A DNA stretch of 64,000 nt from Holothuria scabra (taxonomy: Eukaryota; Echinodermata; Holothuroidea; Aspidochirotida; Holothuriidae): the NCBI GenBank assembly GCA_037179385.1, contig CM074187.1:48394879-48458878 (forward strand), read 5' to 3'. Made by a program: the position numbers and the translations under genes. Below are positions 39,101 through 46,074 of the stretch, one piece after another. The notes beneath the pieces are model-generated. The model was not told the origin of the DNA, made no database searches, and saw only the letters and a list, made by a program, of their open reading frames with translations. Each line of letters opens with the position of its first letter. Positions within the stretch are counted from its first letter, which is position 1.

Positions 39101-40211
39101 CATAATGCATCAACATATCAAGTTTGAAATTAATCCAAGCTTTCTTCCATGATATATCGTGTAAACCAGGATTTCGGGGTTTGACCCCATGTGACCCCAA
39201 ATGACCTTTGACCTCCACCAAAATCTATTGGATTTTTTCCCTACATCATAACACATCAACATATCAAGTTTGAAATGAATCAAAGTTTCCTACCTTGAGA
39301 TATAGTGTAAACAAGGATTTCAGGGTTTGACCCCATGTGACCCCAAATGACCTTTGACCTCCACCAAAATCTATTGGATTTTTTCCCTACATCATAACAC
39401 ATCAACATATCAAGTTTGAAATGAATCAAAGTTTCCTACCTTGAGATATAGTGTAAACCAGGATTTCAGGGTTTGACCCCATGTGACCCCAAATGACCTT
39501 TGACCTCCACCAAAATTTATTGGGTTGTTTCTTACATTATAAGGCATCAACTTATCAAGTTTGAAATTAATCCAAGTTTCCTACCATGAGATATAGTGTA
39601 AACAAAGATTTCGCGGTTTGACCCCATGTGACCCCAAATGACCTTTGACCTCCACCAAAATTTATTGGGTTCTTTCTTACAATATAAGGCATCAACTTAT
39701 CAAGTTTGAAATTAATCCAAGTTTCCTACCATGAGATATAGTGTAAACAAAGATTTCGCGGTTTGACCCCATGTGACCCCAAATGACCTTTGACCTCCAC
39801 CAAAATCAATAGGGTTCTTCCTTACATTATAACGCATCAACATATCAAGTTTGAAATACATCCAAGTTTTCTACCATGAGATATCCTGTAAACAAGGATT
39901 TCTGGGTTTGACCCCATGTGACCCCAAATGACCTTTGACCTCCATCAAAATCAATAGGGTTCTTCCTTACACCATAATGCATCAACATATCAAGTTTGAA
40001 ATTAATCCAAGTTTCCTATCTCCAGATATTGTGTAAACAAGGATTTTGGTTTTTGACCCCCTGTGACCCCAGATGACCTTTGACCTCAACCAAAATAAAT
40101 AGGGTTCTTCCTCTCAGTATGGGGTATCTGTGTACCAAGTTTGAGAACTGTCAGATCTTCCCTTCTCAAGATATCGTGTAAACAAGCAAAGTGTCACAAA
40201 CACACACACAT

Positions 40212-40243
<32 letters not shown>

Positions 40244-43200
40244 GCACATACACACACACGCCATCATGAATGCATAGGTTTCTCTTTTCATGGAAACCAA
40301 TTAAAATAGGCAAAGCAAGTGGGACAATATCATTAATGTCCCTTTGCTCAAAAGAAAGGATGTGGCAGAAGAATTGAAGTATTCAGGCCATTTTTGGTGG
40401 TATTTGCTTGGGCTTAGTCCCAGGGTCCTCACATGTAGGTCCCTCCCAACATTTGTGAAAAGGGTCCAAAATAATCTGGGTCCAGGACTCCACAAGCTAA
40501 ATCCGGTCCAAGAAATACTTCCATGTAATGACCAGCATACCATTAACCTGTCATAAAATAACCAAATAACCATAAGCAAAGCGTAACTTCTTACTGGTGG
40601 TAGCGCACCTATCTGACTTCTCGAAATTCTCGGACAATCTTGGACAGAACCGTTGCCGGTTGGGACACTTCACATGTTATCCGTAAATTTTAATTGAAGT
40701 AGGCTAACATGAAACTGCTTGAAGTAGCCTAACATGCAACCCCCTTTTCCCCTCCCAATGTTGTGTCAAGAAGAATGTTTCTTTGCCATGAACAGCATAA
40801 CAGTGGTCAACCAACACTGGAATAGAAGGGGGAGCGGGGTGTCCCAACAAATTATTTTGTCCAAGATTGTATCTGCAGTGTCTAGGCCTATATACGCTGA
40901 GCGCACCTTTTGCACTAGGACACGACTAAGTGTTAATGTTAGAGTTGTTTTGTTCTGCAACGTTTGGCTTTAGGCCTTCGTAACTGTGTTTGGGTAAGAC
41001 TACGACAACTTTTGTCCTCAGTGAAGCCTAAAGGACTAGAGTATGTATGGAGAGTGGCGTAATTGCTTCCTATACAAATGTACTGGGAGCAACTACGCGA
41101 CCGTCGATGCATAACGTTAGTCCTTTACTGAGAACTACGACAACCGTGGGTAGACAGTCTTTTCCTTTGTTTCAAACATTGAAAATACAATAGAGAAGCC
41201 ATTAACAACCCATACAGGGTGATGAAATGAACGACAAATTGAATACCTTAAAATTGGTGGATCGTTCCCTGGCCTTGGTTACTGTCGCCATCACGTTAAC
41301 GACACAGTACGTACACTATATAGCTAGCTGAATGCGTTTACGTTTATGCATGAACGTAAGTTAGTGGACTTGCTCACAAAATGAGTACGGTCGACGAAGT
41401 TGCTTGATGAAGCAGTTCCGACAAAACAAAGTGGCATATGTTGGAAAATGCAACCTTTGAAATTTATTTTGAAATCCCTGAATAGTATAAATTGTTTTCA
41501 AACTATATTTACAACTTTTTTCAACCAGAGAGGAAGCCTTCAATGCAGAACAATACCTTTGAATGTGGAACTACTTCTTTATTTGCACATTACCACCTTA
41601 CTATACAGGAGTTGTTCGAGCAAATCCCCTTATATAGAAATAGTTAAACTTTGTTGAAAATCCCCCTACAGAACAACTTAACATGACTGCGCAGCTGTTC
41701 CATTGTACGAACGAACAGCTCGGGATTGCAATATGAATCCAAACGGAACATGATTTAATATTCATCCGCACCGACCGCTTACGAAGGCACGAAAACACGT
41801 GACTGAACGAGCAATTCCTACAATCGAAGCTGTGGCTTCGATTTAATAATGGATGTAAACAAGGCATTATATGACATCTTCGAATTAGGTAACTGAACTG
41901 ATACTCCAGAAAACGAAATGTTATAAACTTATAGAAACATAATAAAAGGTGGGACAATGACAAATTTAGAAGTTTGTCACCCAAGTGACCCAACTATAGC
42001 GTGCCTTCACCTTACATCACAATTGGTAAGCCCCACTCACTGCCCGGCAAAAATCAACAATGTTTCAATGCAACAGTCATTTGTGGATAGTCAGCTGCTT
42101 CTCAGCTAGCTGCCGTAGCATACTACGCCACTTTTGCCCATAAAAAGGAGCGGCGCTTGTTATGTACAGTAAGTGAAAGCACTCAATACCTCTTCTTCAT
42201 ATGCTGGTGGAAGTATTCCTTCTGTACTTCTATATTGGACACAGAATGGTTCCATATCAGGATGCTCAGGATAGCCATAGCGGACAAGCAGAATCCCTTG
42301 GTCAGCTGATATTGCTGTCACCTGGTTCAAACAAAAGGAAAATGCAGTTTAACAAAAGCAGTGCAGACCTGAGACATAAGTGCAGTTTTCCAGCCAAGGG
42401 GGTGGTCTAAGGGTAGGAGTGTCCCGTTTGGCTTTTTCAAGAAGCCTAAAAAAATGAATGATGTGCTCCCTGGGATAAGATTTAAAAATTCAGTTGTGGG
42501 GTTTATTGGGGTTATTTTTTTTCATTCTTCAGTGCAAGGCCTTTTTATCAGATAATTTAGGGGACATCCTTTGCACAAAAAGTAAGCAGCCACAATAAAA
42601 AAGTTGTTTAGCAACACATCAGATTGATAACAGAATTATAACTAAGGCATTATGCTGCAGAATCTCAGTAATTTTGTAAATGTATGATCATTGGTTATCT
42701 TGAAGCAGTGGAACTATGTTTTTAATGATATTACAGAAAAGAGAAGACATCCATGTCATGTAAAATTCTGTTTATATAAAAGTGATACATCTTTGCCCAC
42801 AATTTCCAATGAAATCCTGGGGAGCTCATCTTAGTCCTTCTGTGTCTCCATTTGCATACATGTACTAATTGATTGTTTGCTTGGTAAAAAATGTTTCTCT
42901 TGCAATATGAAATAAAAGAAATGAGCAGGTTGTAGTCCTCATGTTCTGCACCGAGGAAGTCAGACAAATAACTGTCAAATCAGTCATGCTTATGATCAGA
43001 AGGGGAAAGTTTCATGATTGAAGGGAAGCAGTTGACTTGCGAACTCTACGACACTTTCACCTTATGGTTCTGATGATCAGGTATAGTTACATGCATAAAA
43101 ATATAATATGAGACAAATGTCCAACACCCTGACATATACATTTTCATAAAATACAGGTAGATTAAGCTTTTGTCATGTGGTATGTTCATAGCAAAGATGT

Positions 43201-44941
43201 TAAATATCCTGATACTGCATAAATGTCCACAATTCAAATTGTTATCACATACTTAAAACAACCAATTCAATAATGATACCAAGTGATAAATAAAATCATT
43301 GTATAGCATATTGAAACTATAAAGCAGGCCTCAATTTTTAGAAAAATTTATGGTTGTCCTTTGGGCAACCATTCAACTAATTTTAGTTGTCCACAAGAAG
43401 ATTTGGTTGTCCAGAACATTTTTCTCACAATTACAAAACAGTAGCCTAATTGTGTTCATGTATTGTTGGTCTCCAAGAATAAAGAGATGTAATGTTTGAG
43501 AGACAGAAACACTTGATGTCTGAAACTACAGTATGGTATAGTGGAAAAAGTTGAAAGAATTGATCAGTCAGCAGTATATCTTCTTCAATCTGAGAAAAAA
43601 TGGTTGTCCATGGCAACTTTTGGTTGCCCATAATGAATTTTAGTTGTCCTGGACAATCGGGCAACCATGAAAATCGAGCCCTGTAAAGTAACAGCAATTA
43701 ACCAGCTAGATGGAGATCAGTCTTATAAGCAAGTTATTTCTAACAAAGCTAGTTTTCCTACGGCCTTTAATGCTCTTATAACAAAGTGCAAGCAATAATC
43801 CCAGCTACTCTAATTCACAAAAAACTGTTTTTAACTGTGACAAAGCTAGTTTTCCTACTGTCTTTCACTCTCTCAGACACCACCTTCCATATCTCTTACA
43901 CTATGATCTCCATGAAACCACTTGGTGAAAAATACAAGTTTTGAAGGTTGAAATCTAATTACTGTAACATCTTGTGTTAAAACTCAATCAACTGTAAACT
44001 ATGAACTAGTCCAGCTCAACACAAAATGGTTGGCAAACATCTTGGTCAGACCAGACAAGATCACGTAATGTCAGTCACCTTATGCTTGACTTAGCAGAGG
44101 TATGAAAGAGAAAATACACATGTATGGGAAAATTTAGTATGCAATTGGCTGCAATGCCTCTGTGTGTTCTACAATTACTGTTTGACCACTTTTCAGACAA
44201 AAATAAAATAACTATTCAAAAAACTATCACATTAAAATTCTGATAGATATCTACATATTATACCATGGCACAGAGCTACAAGATATTATTAAAATGTAAA
44301 ACCTGCCTAATGTATCAATGCTGAACAGGGTATTTAGCTATGTACAGCTAGTAAAAGGCTATTGTGACAATATCTCAATACATGTTATGTACTGAAATAA
44401 ATATTTAAGTAAATGTAGAACAAACTTCAACCAAAGAGGTATGAAGACTTTAGACAGAGAACATCCAGATTTACAAGCAGTCAAGGAAGCCATAAAATAT
44501 TGAGAGTGCACCTAGGTATATCAACCAAAAGAAAGCACAGCCATCAGTACAAGCCACAGTATCACTTTATTAAAACTGATTTCCTAACAAGTGGGCTGAG
44601 GATTGTAAAATATGCCAATGGTATTTCCCACTTGTCATAAGAGCAAATAAAGGGGTGGACTTGCATGGTGCTTGACCTGTATTTGAAACCGAACTTGAGT
44701 CATAATTATCTAGTTGACACAAAATAACACATTTGAGTTGGTGTGCCATTAAATCTCATCTAACTAATTATCTAACTAACACATTTGATTGATAATGCTG
44801 TATTCAAACCAGATTTTCACTGTGTTCTTACTTGTTTAGCCTTAACTTGTTTAGCGTATTTATTCAGACCTTCTAACGAACAATGATGTTAAATTCACTC
44901 ACCAATGAAGTTATGATAACAAGAACTTGAATCCACTCCAT
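11952..44941 (-). CDS. SPPL2: Signal peptide peptidase-like 2, whole gene (13 coding exons)
   Basis: SPPL2 is a GxGD aspartyl protease of endosomes, lysosomes and plasma membrane that cleaves type II membrane stubs within the bilayer. The exons join in phase to 521 aa (538 with the distal exon-10 donor); human SPPL2A has 520. Residues 1-19 are a signal peptide. A luminal PA-like domain follows, with N-glycosylation sequons at N92, N123 and N127. The first helix is about 168-186, and an acidic loop lies at 209-225. Catalytic Asp in FVYD is residue 364, Asp in GFGD is 423, and PAL is 474-476 (short form). KDGESVML in exons 9-10 resembles SPPL2A more than SPPL2B. This is probably the single invertebrate co-orthologue of SPPL2A/B/C. 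The short tail after PAL ends EINAAVD. Large introns are loaded with repeats. Assignment rests on motif order and residue-level recall of the family. Confidence 0.93.
12158..13675. other. SPPL2 intron 12
   Basis: Contains tandem array A (12899-13313). The rest shows no exon or named element. Confidence 0.8.
12899..13313 (+). repeat. Array A of the ~146-bp tandem unit (2 units plus CA tail)
   Basis: Two copies of the unit, each with a TGACCCC...TGACCTTTGACCTCC core (about 13006 and 13147). They are followed by the family tail: a CA-rich tract, then CGCCATCATGATTGCATTGG and ATCATCGAAACC. The tail is shared with arrays D, E and F. Confidence 0.85.
13676..13753 (-). CDS. SPPL2: SPPL2 exon 12
   Basis: 78 bp, phase 1 to 1, residues 428-453. 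[20 protein letters not shown] matches LLVAYCHRFDIQVQSSRVYF of human SPPL2B. Acceptor TATCAACAG, donor GTAAGT. Confidence 0.97.
15745..16115 (+). repeat. Array B of the ~146-bp tandem unit (3 units, no CA tail)
   Basis: Three degenerate cores, for example TTTGACCTTTGGTGACCCC at about 16018. The array stops where element R begins instead of running into the CA-rich tail. Confidence 0.75.
16122..16370. mobile_element. Element R, copy 1
   Basis: Begins CGGGGTACACAGAACTG and ends CAAGCTCACAC. It matches 48708-48948 closely. GC- and CpG-rich, with a hairpin GCGGCACGTGAATGCCGC. A core of about 45 bp (AATTTTCAGGTAGCTAC... GAGCTCTGCGTGA) is also seen, inverted, in the MITE at 56820-57070. Non-coding; no target duplication found. 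Confidence 0.65.
17177..17273 (-). CDS. SPPL2: SPPL2 exon 11 (catalytic GxGD)
   Basis: 97 bp, phase 0 to 1, residues 396-427 of the short form. Begins [10 protein letters not shown] and ends [13 protein letters not shown]; the aspartate of GFGD (D423) is the second catalytic residue. Acceptor TTTGTAG, donor GTAAGT. Confidence 0.97.
17274..19229. other. SPPL2 intron 10
   Basis: Mostly unremarkable. About 18315-18365 has the TTAACCCTTTTGCAGCC end of the MITE seen at 6102. A separate inverted-repeat piece follows to about 18532 (GGGGGGCACTCTCC against GCTCTTGCCCCCC). Confidence 0.6.
19230..19334 (-). CDS. SPPL2: SPPL2 exon 10 with two in-frame donors
   Basis: Acceptor TCTAAG at 19335-19340. 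The first donor, GTGAGT, falls after 19281, giving 54 bp that encode [19 protein letters not shown] second identical donor follows 19230, adding 51 bp that encode [17 protein letters not shown]. The added block is a tandem copy of the first ([12 protein letters not shown]). Both choices keep phase 0 into exon 11. The human counterpart KNGESIMVELAAGP...EKLP has one copy, so the short form is the ancestral one. Confidence 0.88.
19445..19780. repeat. Family C repeat, inverted copy
   Basis: Reverse complement of parts of 6030-6670: for example GATTTGTGTTCCAAAGGTAA against TGGAACACAAATC, and GGGGAATGCAAAGTTTGTAA. Non-coding. Confidence 0.6.
20008..20261 (+). mobile_element. MITE family A, intact reference copy
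   Basis: 254 bp between TTAA (20004-20007) and TTAA (20262-20265). Left end AGGGCAGGAGTAGCCACCC; right end complemented AGGGGAAATGGCAGTCC. The uninterrupted order of its inner blocks lets the split copy at 7554-10706 be recognised. Confidence 0.85.
20480..20675 (-). mobile_element. tRNA-derived SINE, family S
   Basis: Minus-strand head with A-box-like CATTGGTTAAAGCC and B-box AGTTCAAGTCCTGG (20612-20626). The body (TTTTCCAGTTGTGGCTCA in plus orientation) is shared with 11503-11735 and, more weakly, with 30385-30540. Confidence 0.75.
20704..20781 (-). CDS. SPPL2: SPPL2 exon 9 (catalytic YD helix)
   Basis: 78 bp, phase 0 to 0, residues 352-377. [20 protein letters not shown] carries the first catalytic aspartate (D364) in the YD motif. 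Acceptor CTTCACAG, donor GTAAGT. Confidence 0.97.
21482..21595. mobile_element. Short palindromic MITE, family D
   Basis: About 115 bp with inverted ends GCAATTGCAAAGGATTGCAG and (complemented) TTACAAAGGATTGTGGGATA. A second copy is at 34595-34710. Confidence 0.7.
22312..22871. mobile_element. Foldback element with long inverted repeats
   Basis: 560 bp. The left arm starts AGTGTACCTCAAGTCAAAA; the right arm complemented starts AGTGTACCTCCAGTCAAAA. Similarity continues for about 160 bp per arm (for example AAAGAGCATGAAAAATGA against AAAGAGCAAGAAAAATGA, and CCTGAGCTGAGATGTAAA against CCTGAGCTAAGATATAAA). Non-coding middle. Confidence 0.8.
23131..23320 (-). CDS. SPPL2: SPPL2 exon 8 (helices before the YD motif)
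   Basis: 190 bp, phase 2 to 0, residues 288-351. Contains [20 protein letters not shown], the family signature FRNED(R/Q)WAW(I/V)LQD, and ends HVPNFK. Acceptor CTTTTCCAG, donor GTAAGT. Confidence 0.97.
23845..24005. repeat. Family C repeat, partial
   Basis: Matches 6030-6330: GTTGTCACATTTTCA, then GAAGCAAGCACACATGACAT, then ACATGAGAACTTA. Confidence 0.55.
24245..24990 (+). repeat. Array C of the ~146-bp tandem unit (5 units)
   Basis: Five degenerate units, cores at about 24263, 24493, 24637, 24782 and 24926. No CA tail; the last unit breaks off after CATCTCCTGACC. Confidence 0.8.
25127..25318 (-). other. Small open frame with one hydrophobic segment
   Basis: A 63-codon minus-strand frame in CpG-richer DNA. 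The C-terminal half has charged residues (EEIRNKTNG), then a hydrophobic stretch ([19 protein letters not shown]) and a basic end (RRGY), a layout seen in many small membrane proteins. I do not recognise it, and no flanking exon or polyadenylation signal supports it. It may be chance. Confidence 0.15.
25730..26110. repeat. Tandem duplication, 191-bp unit, two copies
   Basis: 25730-25919 is repeated without visible difference at 25921-26110. The unit begins GGCATATAAACGATTTTCAG and ends TTTTTTGAAATTTGT. A CCAAT-box-like AGCCAATCAG lies at about 25669, and each copy starts with a TATA-like CATATAAAC. Confidence 0.95.
26618..27506 (+). repeat. Array D of the ~146-bp tandem unit (5 units plus tail)
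   Basis: Five well-conserved units with cores at about 26690, 26836, 26983, 27127 and 27270. Then the terminal unit variant (CATCTATGTACCAAGTTTG), AAGCAAAGTGTCACAAACAC, a CA-rich tract and CGCCATCATGATTGCATTGG. Confidence 0.9.
27507..27785. repeat. Family C repeat, partial
   Basis: GCATTCCTTGTCAATGTGA and ATCACTTTGGAAAACAAAG match the copy at 6030-6670. It abuts the tail of array D directly. Confidence 0.55.
27921..28174 (-). mobile_element. MITE family A, inverted copy
   Basis: TTAA at 27917-27920, and ATAA after 28174, a degraded second TTAA. AGGGCAAGAGCAGTCACCCC at one end; complemented AGGTGAAGAGCAGTCCCCC at the other. Inner blocks are in reverse order relative to 20008-20261. Confidence 0.8.
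28295..28391 (-). CDS. SPPL2: SPPL2 exon 7 (third helix)
   Basis: 97 bp, phase 1 to 2, residues 256-288. Reads [20 protein letters not shown] then PFVRR, equivalent to GIFCLASATGLYSCLAPCVRR in human SPPL2B. Acceptor TTCTCTACAG, donor GTATGT. Confidence 0.92.
28392..29694. other. SPPL2 intron 6
   Basis: No element recognised. A T-rich tract lies at 28995-29045. A 167-codon minus-strand frame (29113-29616) has no motif or splice support. Confidence 0.5.
29695..29879 (-). CDS. SPPL2: SPPL2 exon 6 (acidic loop, second helix)
   Basis: 185 bp, phase 2 to 1, residues 194-255. A basic stretch ([14 protein letters not shown]) is followed by an acidic run ([17 protein letters not shown]) and then the helix [19 protein letters not shown]. 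Acceptor TTGAGCAG, donor GTAAGT. The acidic run is longer than I recall in vertebrate paralogues. Confidence 0.9.
30385..31185 (-). mobile_element. tRNA-derived SINE, family S, split by a hAT insertion
   Basis: The body CCCAACAGCAGTTGG...TATGTCTTTGACATGAC matches the other family S copies. The minus-strand B-box-like TTGGTTTCAACC is at about 30512-30523. The rest of the head (TTAGAGCTAGGTGTCTGA) continues only beyond the hAT element, at 31162-31185. Confidence 0.6.
30541..31161. mobile_element. Non-autonomous hAT-type element, 621 bp
   Basis: The ends are TAGGGCTGTCAGTTTCCG and, complemented, TAAGGCTGTCACGTTTAAAC. A perfect 8-bp target duplication, TCAGACAC, lies at 30533-30540 and 31162-31169. 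Subterminal CGTTTAAACG motifs are at both ends. No transposase. Confidence 0.92.
31371..31522 (-). CDS. SPPL2: SPPL2 exon 5 (first membrane helix)
   Basis: 152 bp, phase 0 to 2. Encodes [20 protein letters not shown] and the helix ending [10 protein letters not shown], matching ALYAPKEPVLDYNM...AIGGYWAGS in human SPPL2B. Acceptor GCAAACAG, donor GTGAGT. Confidence 0.93.
31885..32005 (-). mobile_element. tRNA-like SINE head, second type
   Basis: On the minus strand, TGGCTTGATGGTAGAGTG serves as A box and GGATCAAATCC as B box, about 35 bp apart. The body after it differs from family S. Too short and mismatched in the arms to be a working tRNA. Confidence 0.55.
32362..32644. mobile_element. piggyBac-like MITE
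   Basis: Ends CCCTTTCGCTATGG and (complemented) CCCCTTTGCTATGCATGG. TTAA lies at 32645-32648 and TGAA, a one-base variant, at 32358-32361. Non-coding, 283 bp. Confidence 0.65.
32870..32985. repeat. Minisatellite, 19-bp unit, six copies
   Basis: Unit ATTGTCATGTAAACATTTA with point differences (for example ATCGTCATGTAAACATGTA). Confidence 0.9.
33086..33382 (-). mobile_element. MITE family B, 297 bp, inverted copy
   Basis: TTAA at 33082-33085 and 33383-33386. Ends AGGCATAATCCTCTCACCCC and, complemented, AGGGCCAATCCTCTCACTCC. Inner order is reversed relative to 7647-7943. Confidence 0.88.
33554..33628 (-). CDS. SPPL2: SPPL2 exon 4 (PA-like domain, glycosylation sites)
   Basis: 75 bp, phase 0 to 0, residues 119-143, beginning [14 protein letters not shown]. 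It matches in position the GNKT/GNRS segment of human SPPL2B/A and supplies the piece otherwise missing between exons 3 and 5. Acceptor CTTTTCATAG; donor GTGAGA is weaker. Less certain than the other exons because the second half diverges from the expected ISYKD text. Confidence 0.65.
33629..34363. other. SPPL2 intron 3
   Basis: 735 bp with no element recognised. Confidence 0.6.
34364..34546 (-). CDS. SPPL2: SPPL2 exon 3 (PA-like luminal domain)
   Basis: 183 bp, phase 0 to 0, residues 58-118. Contains [20 protein letters not shown], equivalent to the ...VARGNCTFYEKVRLAQ of vertebrate SPPL2, with the conserved Cys and an N-C-T sequon. Acceptor CTCTCACAG, donor GTGAGT. Confidence 0.9.
34595..34710. 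mobile_element. Short palindromic MITE, family D
   Basis: AATTGCAAAGGATTGTGGGA at the left and its near-perfect complement (TCCCACAATCCTTTGTAATT) at the right, about 49 bp below exon 3 (upstream in transcript terms). Confidence 0.75.
35795..35989. mobile_element. Inverted-repeat element, family F, copy 1
   Basis: Ends CAATCTTGGACAAAACTG and, complemented, CAATCTTGGACAATAACTTG. The middle (CCCTCCCAATGTTGCGTCAA) is shared with copy 2 at 40635-40869. Confidence 0.75.
36590..40302 (+). repeat. Array E of the ~146-bp tandem unit (about 24 units plus tail)
   Basis: Cores recur about every 146 bp from 36716 to 40055; from 37140 on they are nearly uniform (TTTGACCCCATGTGACCCCA, then AATGACCTTTGACCTCC). 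The array ends with the family tail (CACAAACACACACACATACA, then CGCCATCATGAATGCATAGG). Segments 38116-38349 and 38988-39221 are identical, showing a six-unit higher-order repeat of 872 bp. No coding function; open frames in it are by-products. Confidence 0.97.
40635..40869. mobile_element. Inverted-repeat element, family F, copy 2
   Basis: Ends CAATCTTGGACAGAACCG and, complemented, CAATCTTGGACAAAATAATT. It carries a small internal tandem duplication (TGAAGTAGGCTAACATG followed by TGAAGTAGCCTAACATG). Confidence 0.72.
41247..41291 (-). other. Candidate first coding exon of a nested gene or alternative SPPL2 start
   Basis: ATG in good context (GTGATGGCG) opens [15 protein letters not shown] and runs into a donor GTATTC in phase 0. 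The surrounding 40980-41340 is CpG-richer than the intron. In principle it could splice to SPPL2 exon 3 (phase 0), giving a form without signal peptide. No further exon of a separate gene was found. Inference only. Confidence 0.25.
42190..42321 (-). CDS. SPPL2: SPPL2 exon 2 (signal peptide end, luminal domain start)
   Basis: 132 bp, phase 0 to 0, residues 14-57. It begins [16 protein letters not shown] and ends AYEEE; likely signal cleavage is after ISA. Acceptor AACCAG, donor GTATTG. FCVQY aligns with the DYCILYN segment of human SPPL2B. Confidence 0.85.
42322..44902. other. SPPL2 intron 1
   Basis: Contains one inverted-repeat element (43325-43683). The remainder has no exon or repeat I recognise. 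Confidence 0.65.
43325..43683. mobile_element. Inverted-repeat element with CAGG ends
   Basis: 359 bp. Ends CAGGCCTCAATTTTTAGAAA and, complemented, CAGGGCTCGATTTTCATGG; TGGTTGTCC/TGGTTGCCC motifs repeat inside. TAAAG abuts both ends. CAGGGCTCGA-type ends occur in hAT non-autonomous elements, but an 8-bp duplication is not clear here. Confidence 0.6.
44903..44941 (-). CDS. SPPL2: SPPL2 exon 1 (start codon, signal peptide)
   Basis: Encodes [13 protein letters not shown] (residues 1-13), a hydrophobic signal-peptide core, then donor GTGAGT. ATG at 44941-44939 is the only in-frame Met here; no earlier in-frame Met was found in the adjacent sequence. The exon ends in phase 0. The 5' UTR extends upward to an unknown point. 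Confidence 0.8.
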
Positions 44942-45090
44942 ATTCCAACCAAGATGATACAACTCTGGAATCTGTTATCTTTCTGTTTTGGGGCTTTGTT
45001 GGCTAGTTGGAACTGGTATCAGAAGCCTGAGTATGGACATGTGCTTTGGGTTGTACAGTAAGCTTTGCAATGGAATTTGGTGTAGGTTAC

Positions 45091-45165
45091 CTTCACATCA
45101 CTGCCAATGCCACTATGCTTGACTACCAAAAAGTATGGTCGCCTCGTTGACACAGAGTTATTGAC
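45091..45165 (-). other. Candidate upstream (5' UTR or alternative) exon of SPPL2
   Basis: A 75-bp segment open in one frame and bounded by TTATCTTACAG and GTAACC on the minus strand, 150 bp above the SPPL2 start codon. It could be a non-coding first exon. Its translation (TRRPYFLVVKHSGIGSDVK) matches nothing I know. RNA evidence is absent. Confidence 0.2.
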
Positions 45166-45194
45166 CTGTAAGATAATAAGTACAGGGATTACAT

Positions 45195-45370
45195 TAGTTT
45201 TTGCTGCTTACTCAGTTTGAGGCAAGAACTAAATGTCACAATTTTCTTCTTACTTGCATTTAAAGAAATCTTTCATACTATTTCAGGCCTTCAAAGTCTT
45301 CAGCATTGCCTGTTCAAGGTTAACTAAGTAGTTACTCAAAGTACTATTAAGTTTCACATTTGAGGAGAAA
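45195..45370 (+). mobile_element. MITE family A, truncated copy
   Basis: CAATTTTCTTCTTACTTGCA, CAAGGTTAACTAAGTAG and TTTCACATTTGAGGAGAAA match family A. The right end is cut where element G begins. Confidence 0.6.
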
Positions 45371-45375
45371 TGTGC

Positions 45376-46074
45376 TCTAATTTAGAATTAGGGGCCGGAA
45401 CCTACATCATACATGGATACATACATATAGTAATAGAGTAAGGGTTAAGGTTAGGATTAGGGTAATGTGTACATACAGTATGTGTACGTACATACGTATG
45501 CATAAGTAGAAGGTTTGGGTGGGGGATATGTATGTAGGTATATGCACACAAGGGAATATATACCCCGCTGTACGTTTAAATATATACGCGTACCGCTACT
45601 TATGTATATGCAATATGTAATAACTTGGCTCTAGGTATATGCTTATACGTGTATATACGTATATACGTATATATATATATGTACAGATAAATGTCTTTAT
45701 ATAGTATGCAGTATTCTTAGACAGTACGTATATTATTTGAAAACCCTCCACCGGCACGTTGCTTGTAGCGCAGTTGGCAAGCGTGCTGGTCTATATGCTA
45801 CAGTATACTATGTTTACCAACATGTCAGGGGTTCCAATTCATGTTGTTTAATAATTGCTTTTTCTTCTCCCACAACATAATCCATTCATTTCTTTCCACA
45901 GCAAATACATGATACTGCTCTTCTCGAGTGGAGAAAAAAAGAAAATACAGGGGGAAAAAATTTTAAAAAAGTTTGTTTTTCTCTGTGGAAAAAAAATGAA
46001 GTTCCAATGCAATCTTTTAAGTTGAGAGTTGTTTAAAATGTCGTCATTTCTGGGTACTGATTCTAAATTAGTAC
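45376..46074 (+). mobile_element. Element G with tRNA-like head, copy 1
   Basis: Runs from CTAATTTAGAATTAGGGGCC to TACTGATTCTAAATTAGTAC, so the ends are inverted copies of CTAATTTAGAATYAG. Inside are degenerate TTAGGG-like text (about 45445-45465), a TA-rich tract with TATACGTATATACG (45655-45685) and a tRNA-like pol III promoter: A box TAGCGCAGTTGG (45766-45777), B box GGGTTCCAATTC (45829-45840). An inverted copy lies at 49679-50856. Confidence 0.65.

Larger units (their letters stand above)
34547..42189. other. SPPL2 intron 2
   Basis: The largest intron, 7.6 kb. It contains a family D MITE, two family F elements, the big array E and a candidate exon in CpG-richer DNA at 41247-41291. Confidence 0.75.

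Noticed and set aside
37677..39221. Open frames of 77-78 codons repeated through array E
   Set aside because: They follow the period of the tandem unit and arise because the unit happens to be open in that frame. No start context, no domain.
36590..40302. CRISPR-like array
   Set aside because: The unit is about 146 bp and tandem without unique spacers, and this is an animal genome.
45766..45840. Possible functional tRNA gene
   Set aside because: A and B boxes are present but the arms do not pair into a proper cloverleaf and the spacing is stretched. It is a tRNA-like SINE head.
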